Source of the DNA: VRUE01 sp963716245
Lineage (GTDB): Bacteria; Actinomycetota; Thermoleophilia; Solirubrobacterales; 70-9
NCBI GenBank assembly: GCA_963716245.1
Contig: OY970300.1
Coordinates: forward strand, 1,054,001-1,118,000
DNA length: 64,000 bases
Direction: 5' to 3'
How positions within the stretch are numbered: the first letter of the stretch is position 1; each line of letters begins with the position of its first letter. The notes under the pieces are model-generated. The model did not search any database and was not told where the DNA came from. It saw nothing but the letters and a program-made list of their open reading frames with translations. The position numbers and the translations under genes were made by a program. Below, one piece after another: positions 41,523 to 64,000 of the stretch.

Positions 41523-42760
41523 GTCACCGGCGCGTCGTCGTCACCGGCTGCGGAGCGGTCTCACCACTCGGCGTCGGCGCCGAGACGTTGATCGACCGCT
41601 GGTGCAGCGGGGAATCGGGGATCGTCGACGGGATCGGCGCCTGCAAGGACTTCGAGCCACGCGACTTCTTCAGCAAGAAGGAGCTCAAACGCTACGACCC
41701 ATTCACTCAGTTCACGCTCGTTGCCACCGACGAGGCGCTGGCGATGGCGGGCTGGGACGAGGAAGGCTTGCCGTTCGAGGGCGATCGGATCGGTTGTGTG
41801 ATCGGCACCGGCAACGGTGGTACCGAAGCAATGGCAGACGGCTGGCATGACATCACTGCTGCTGGTCCCTCTGCGGTCTCGGCGCTGATGGTGCCGAAGG
41901 CGATGTCCAACGCCGCATCAGCGGTGTTGGCGATGCGCCACCAACTTGGGGGGCCTTCCTTTGCTGTCTCCTCGGCCTGTTCAAGCGGCAGCGACGCGAT
42001 CGCCGATGGGATGCGCATCCTCAGGCTTGGCGAGGCTGACGCGATGTTGGTTGGGGGCGCCGAGGCGCAGATCATCGACCTTTCGCTAGCCGCATTCGGC
42101 AATATGGGGGCGCTCTCGGAGTCCGGCATTTCGCGCCCATTCGACGCCCGCCGCGACGGTTTCGTGATGGGCGAGGGTGCGGCGGTTCTGGTGCTCGAGG
42201 CGGCTGACGTCGCTGAACGGCGGGGGGCACCGATCATCGGTGAGGTGCTTGGTTACGGCCTCACCAACGACACCCACCACATCGTCGCTCCCCATCCTGA
42301 GGGTCGTGGCGCAATCAGGGCGATCGAGCGTGCTCTGACAGACGCTGGCATCGGCCCTGAGCAGGTCGACTACGTCAACGCCCATGGGACCGCCACGACG
42401 AACAATGACCGCACCGAGACGTTGGCGCTCAAGAAGGTGTTCGGCGAGCGGGCGGGGATGCTCCCGGTCTCCTCCACCAAGTCGGCGATCGGCCACCTGA
42501 TCGGAGCTGCCGGTGCAGTCGAGTCAGTGGCCACTCTCATGGCGCTGGCCCGCCAAGTGGCACCCCCAACGCTCAACTACGAGGTGCCGGAGGAGGGGCT
42601 CGACCTCGATTACGTGCCGAACCGCAGTCGTCCGATGTTCGAGAACGGATCGGGTCCGGCCAGCGGCGACCGGCCGATCGCGCTCTGCAACTCGTTCGGC
42701 TTCGGTGGCCACAACAGCGTGCTGGTGATGGCAGGCGCCAAAAGTGCCAAGTCAGCCTAG
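41519..42760 (+). CDS. Beta-ketoacyl-ACP synthase II (FabF/KasB-like), copy 2
   Basis: Second ketosynthase, 413 aa. Cys154 lies in FAVSSACSSG; His residues in VNAHGTATTNND and KSAIGHLIGAAG complete the triad, so this too is a catalytic enzyme. The C-terminus ends FGFGGHNSVLVMAG. Well diverged from copy 1. GTG 41519 is coupled to ACP copy 2; the modular PKS gene starts 12 bases after its stop. Possibly the two ketosynthases prefer different chain lengths, as KasA and KasB do in mycobacteria. Confidence 0.93.
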   Translation: MSHRRVVVTGCGAVSPLGVGAETLIDRWCSGESGIVDGIGACKDFEPRDFFSKKELKRYDPFTQFTLVATDEALAMAGWDEEGLPFEGDRIGCVIGTGNGGTEAMADGWHDITAAGPSAVSALMVPKAMSNAASAVLAMRHQLGGPSFAVSSACSSGSDAIADGMRILRLGEADAMLVGGAEAQIIDLSLAAFGNMGALSESGISRPFDARRDGFVMGEGAAVLVLEAADVAERRGAPIIGEVLGYGLTNDTHHIVAPHPEGRGAIRAIERALTDAGIGPEQVDYVNAHGTATTNNDRTETLALKKVFGERAGMLPVSSTKSAIGHLIGAAGAVESVATLMALARQVAPPTLNYEVPEEGLDLDYVPNRSRPMFENGSGPASGDRPIALCNSFGFGGHNSVLVMAGAKSAKSA

Positions 42761-42772
42761 GGGGAGGCCCCG

Positions 42773-60057
<17,285 letters not shown>

Positions 60058-60058
<1 letters not shown>

Positions 60059-63000
60059 TGGCCGACGAGGCCCAACTCCGCGAGTACCTTCGGCGGGCGG
60101 CCGGCGACCTTTCCGCAACGAGAGACCGGCTGCATGGAATCGAAGCGGCGCTCCGCGAGCCCATCGCGATCGTCGGCATGGCCTGCCGCTACCCCGGCGG
60201 CGTCTCCTCGCCGGCGCAGCTCTGGGAGCTGGTCGCCTCGGGCACCGACGCGATCTCGGAGTTCCCCACCGACCGCGGCTGGGATCTGGCGCGCCTCTAT
60301 GACCCCGACCCGGACAAGGCGGGCACTACGTACGCGATCGAGGGTGGGTTCCTCGAAGACTCACCCCTCTTCGACGCTGACTTCTTCGGTATGGGCCCCC
60401 GGGAGGCGCTGGCGATGGACCCTCAGCAGCGTCTGCTCTTGGAAGCCGCCTGGGAGGCGTTCGAGGAAAGCGGAATGAGCCTCAGCGCCCTGCGCGGAAC
60501 GTCAACCGGGATCTTCGCGGGCGTTATGGCCCAGGACTATCTCCCGAGCCTGAGAGTTACCCCAGGCGTGCTTGAGGGATATACGCCGACCGGGCGGTCA
60601 TTGGCCGTCGCCTCGGGCCGCGTCTCCTACCTGCTCGGCCTGCAGGGCCCGGCAGTCACGCTCGACACTGCCTGCTCCTCCTCGCTGGTCGCCATGCACT
60701 TGGCCTGCGGATCGCTTCGCCAGGGCGAGTGCGACCTCGCCCTGGCCGGTGGGGTAACCGTCATCCCCACGCCGAGGATGTTCGTCGAGTTCGCGCGCCA
60801 GCGCGGCCTCGCCCCCGACGGGCGCTGCAAGTCCTACGCCGAGACCGCCGACGGCGTCGGCTGGTCGGAGGGGGTCGGAGCGCTCCTCCTCGAGCGCCTC
60901 TCCGACGCGCGGGCAAACGGCCACGAGATCCTCGCCGTGGTCCGCGGCTCGGCGGTCAACCAGGACGGCGCCTCCAACGGGCTCACCGCCCCCAACGGCC
61001 CCTCCCAGGAGCGTGTGATCCGCCAGGCGCTCGCCAACGCCGAGCTCGACCCCAGCAATGTCGACGCAGTCGAGGGGCACGGCACCGGCACCACCCTGGG
61101 CGACCCGATCGAGGCCCAGGCGCTGCTGGCTACCTATGGCTGCGAGCGTGAGAACGGCCCGCTGGCGCTTGGCTCGATCAAGTCCAACATCGGCCATACG
61201 GTCGCCGCCGCCGGCGTCGCCGGCGTGATCAAGATGGTCGAAGCGATGCGCCACGGGGTGCTGCCTCGCACGCTGCACGTCGATGAGCCCTCCTCTCACG
61301 TCGACTGGTCGGCCGGCGAGGTCGAGCTGCTCACCGAGGAGCGTCCCTGGTCGGTTGAGGAGGGGAGGTCCCGCCGCGCCGGCATCTCCTCCTTCGGGAT
61401 CAGCGGCACCAACGCCCACCTGATCCTCGAGGAGGCACCGGCCCCCATCGAGGCCGAGATCTCACAGGAGGCCCCAGCCCCGCCCCTCGACGCCCCCATC
61501 GCCCTGCCGCTCTCGGCCAAGACCGAGCCCGCCCTGCGCGCGGGAGCCGAGCGCCTCGCCGCCCACCTACGGGCGGACCCCGAGCTCTCTCCTGTTGACG
61601 TCGCCTTCTCGCTCGCCACCACGCGCTCGCTCTTCGAGCGCCGTGCCGTGGTGGTGGGGGATGGGCGCGAGGCGCTGTTGGAGGACCTCGACGCCTTGGC
61701 TGGTGGCGAACCCACCCGCACCACCTCGACCGGCAGGGCACGGGTGGCGAAAACCGCCTTCATGTTCACCGGCCAGGGCGCCCAGCGCCCGGGGATGGGG
61801 GAGGGGCTCTATGCGGCCTCGCCACCCTTCGCTGCGTTCTTCGAGGTGGTCTGCGCGCAGCTCGACCCCCACCTCGGGCGCTCCCTGAAGGAGCTGGTGT
61901 TTGCCGCCAAGGGCTCCGAAGAGGGGGCCCTCCTCGACCGCACCGAGTTCACCCAGCCGGCCCTCTTCGCCCTCGAGGTGGCGCTCTTCCGCCTGCTCGA
62001 GGGCCTGGGCCTGCGCCCCGACTTCCTGATCGGCCACTCGATCGGGGAGATCGCCGCCGCCCACGTCGCCGGGGTGCTCAGCCTCCCCGACGCCTGCAAG
62101 CTCATTGCCGCCCGCGGTCGCCTAATGGGCGAGCTGCCTGCCGGCGGGGCGATGCTCGCGGTGCAGGCGAGCGAGGCCGAGGCGGCGGAGTCGATCGCCG
62201 GCCGCGAGGCCGAGATCGCGATCGCCGCGATCAACGGTCCCCGCGCCACTGTCCTCTCCGGAGAGGAGGCCGCGATCGAGGACGCCGCGGCACTCTGGAG
62301 CGAGCGCGGCCGCAAGACCAAGCGCCTGGCGGTCAGCCACGCTTTCCACTCGCCGCTGATGGACCCGATGCTCGAGGAGCTCGGCCAAGTCGCCGCCGGG
62401 CTCGACTACGCCGAGCCCCAGATCCCGATCGTCTCCAACCTAAGCGGGGAGGTCGCCGACCCCGCGGAGTTGGCCGACCCCGCCTATTGGGTGCGCCACG
62501 CCCGCGAGGCAGTCCGCTTCGCCGATGGGGTGGCGGCGCTGGAGGCGGCCGAGGTGGGGCGCTTCCTCGAGCTGGGGCCCGACGGCGTGCTGGGGGCGAT
62601 GGTGGACCAGTGCCTGAGCGAGGAGGCCGAGCGCGCGGCCCTGATCGCCCCGGCGCTTCGCTCCCGTCGCGCAGACCCCGAGGCGCTGATGCGCTTCCTG
62701 GTCGAAGCCCACGCCGACGGCGTCGACCTTGACTGGTCGGCGCTCTACCCCGGCGCAAAGCGAGTCGCTCTGCCCACCTACCCCTTCCAGCGCGAGCGCT
62801 TCTGGCTCGCCTCCGAGCCCGGCCCCGGCGATCTTGCCGCGGCCGGCCTGGGCGAGGCCGACCACCCTCTCCTGGGCGCCGCCGTCGAGCTGCCCGAGGA
62901 GCAGGGCTGGCTCCTCACCGGTCGCATCTCGCTGGACGAGCACCCCTGGCTCGCCGATCACGCGGTCGCCGGCACGGCCCTGCTGCCCGGCACCGCCTTC

Positions 63001-64000
63001 CTCGAGCTCGCCCTGCACGCCGCCGAGCGGGCCGGCCTGGGTGCCATCGAGGAGCTGACCCTGGGGACGCCGCTGACCCTGGAGGAGCAGGGCACGGTGG
63101 CGCTGCAGGTCGCGGTCGGGGAGGCCGGCGAGCAGGGCGCTCGGCCGATCACGATCTCCTCGCGCTCGGGGGAGGAGGCCCCCTGGGTCCGCCACGCCGA
63201 GGGCGTCCTGGCCTCTTCTGCCGAAGCTGCCTCCGAGCCCCTGGGGCAGTGGCCGCCGGAGGGCGCCGAGCCGATCGAGGTCGAGGACATCTACGGCCGC
63301 CTCGCCGAGCTGGGCTTCGACTACGGGCCCGCCTTCCAGGGCCTCACCGCCGCCTGGCGGCGTGGGGAGGAGGTCTTCGCCGAGGTCTCCCTCGCCCCCG
63401 AGCAGCGCGAGGCCGCCGCCGGCTTCGGGGTGCACCCGGCGCTGTTGGATGCTGGCTTTCATGCTGCAGTCGAGGCCATCGCCCGGCAGCAGGGCGGCGC
63501 TCCCCTGCCCTTCTCTTTTGAGGGGGTGCGGCTCAACCGCGGTGGGGCTGAAGAGCTGCGGGTCGCGATTTCCCCAGCTGCGGCGGGGGCGGTGCAGGTG
63601 AGTGCGATGGGCCCAAGTGAGGAAGCCGTGATCGAGATCGAGACGGTGCATACCCGCCCGATCGACTTCGCCCAACTTCGTGGTGTCGCTCACTCGGATT
63701 CCCTCTTCGTCTTGCGCTGGGAGGAGATAAGCCTCGACCCCAATCCCCCTAAGCGCTTTGCTGCCCTGGGCGATCTCTCCCTGCCCAGCGCCCCCAGCCA
63801 CGCCGACCTCGCCGCCCTGCTCGAGGCAGAAGGAGAGACACCCGAGCTGGTCCTCGCCTCCCTGCAGCCCCCCGAGGCCGCGCCCCCCGAGGTGGCCCGG
63901 GCAGCTGTCGAGGCCACCCTGACGCTCCTGCAGGGCTGGCTGGCCGAGGAGCGCCTCGCCGCCTCACGGCTCTGCTTGATCACCAGGGGAGCGGTCGCCG
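60058..64000 (+). CDS. Modular type I polyketide synthase, second protein (cut by window end)
   Basis: Starts ATG 60058, overlapping the stop of the first PKS, and stays open to the window edge (1314 codons visible). The N-terminus EAQLREYLRRAAGDLSATRDRLHGIEA is a coiled-coil docking helix that pairs with the C-terminus of the upstream PKS. Then come KS (DTACSSS near 60670, EGHGTGT, KSNIGHT: active), AT (GHSIGE near 62035 and HAFHS: malonyl type), DH (HAVAGTALLP near 62960, Asp in LLDAGFH) and the first part of a KR structural subdomain. It is therefore module 4 of the same type. Termination domains, if any, lie outside the window. Confidence 0.93.
62764..63452 (+). repeat. Near-identical 689-base DH tract, module 4 copy
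   Basis: Partner of 57332-58020. The differences cluster in a 30-base stretch around 63205-63237. Confidence 0.8.

Overview
The window is GC-rich throughout and reads as actinobacterial. Its first gene is an actinobacterial-type integration host factor (mIHF). The biosynthetic genes include an InhA-like enoyl reductase and a HadA/HadB-like dehydratase pair. The secreted proteins at 31.8-39.5 kb (NHL / fibronectin-III / PD40 repeats and a CP-x-x-S-x-hydrophobic-G repeat family) resemble those I associate with Thermoleophilia (Solirubrobacterales). The lineage is an inference from family resemblance, not a measurement.

Region 1 (1-15.4 kb) is one long plus-strand run of about 22 mostly small genes. 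Many are translationally coupled (GTGA, TGATG or TTGA overlaps) and many start with GTG or TTG behind strong Shine-Dalgarno sites. The recognisable genes are mIHF, a SNF2/DEAD-like helicase, a MoxR/CobS-like AAA+ ATPase with a CobT-like VWA partner that also carries an HExxH motif, a large ParB-like protein, a truncated-looking N6-adenine methylase, zinc-ribbon proteins, a PhoB-type winged helix and a YubB/Api92-like protein. This looks like the backbone of a plasmid, integrative element or phage-plasmid whose left end lies outside the window. No integrase, relaxase or attachment site is visible. Several gaps hold perfect GC-rich hairpins.

Region 2 (15.4-21.2 kb) is a sparser regulatory strip. 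It has a long hairpin between convergent genes, an ArsR-like regulator, two paralogous Xre regulators, a frameshifted NUDIX gene, decayed sequence, a PucR/CdaR-like regulator and an LmbU-like regulator. A near-identical 19-nt palindromic motif precedes three of the small regulators.

Region 3 (21.2-31.2 kb) and Region 5 (39.4-64 kb) form one biosynthetic locus. The left half is MMPL transporter - ACP - ketosynthase - InhA-like enoyl reductase - carboxyltransferase - NAD(P)-dependent (thioester-reductase-like) reductase - class III aminotransferase - SRPBCC cyclase-like protein, with a convergent alpha/beta hydrolase. The right half is HadA-like - HadB-like - FabG - ACP - ketosynthase, followed by a 5761-residue modular type I PKS (loading AT-ACP plus three KS-AT-DH-KR-ACP modules) and a second PKS that runs off the right edge. 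The parts together suggest a dedicated discrete FAS-II-like set working beside a polyene-type modular PKS. The reductase and aminotransferase suggest reductive release and conversion of the aldehyde to an amine, and MMPL suggests export. The two ACP genes are 290/291 identical in DNA although 17.7 kb apart.

Region 4 (31.2-39.5 kb) is a block of membrane and secreted proteins lying between the two biosynthetic halves. It comprises a DUF4234 protein, a secreted barrel-like protein and three coupled secreted repeat proteins. No rRNA, tRNA or CRISPR array was seen.
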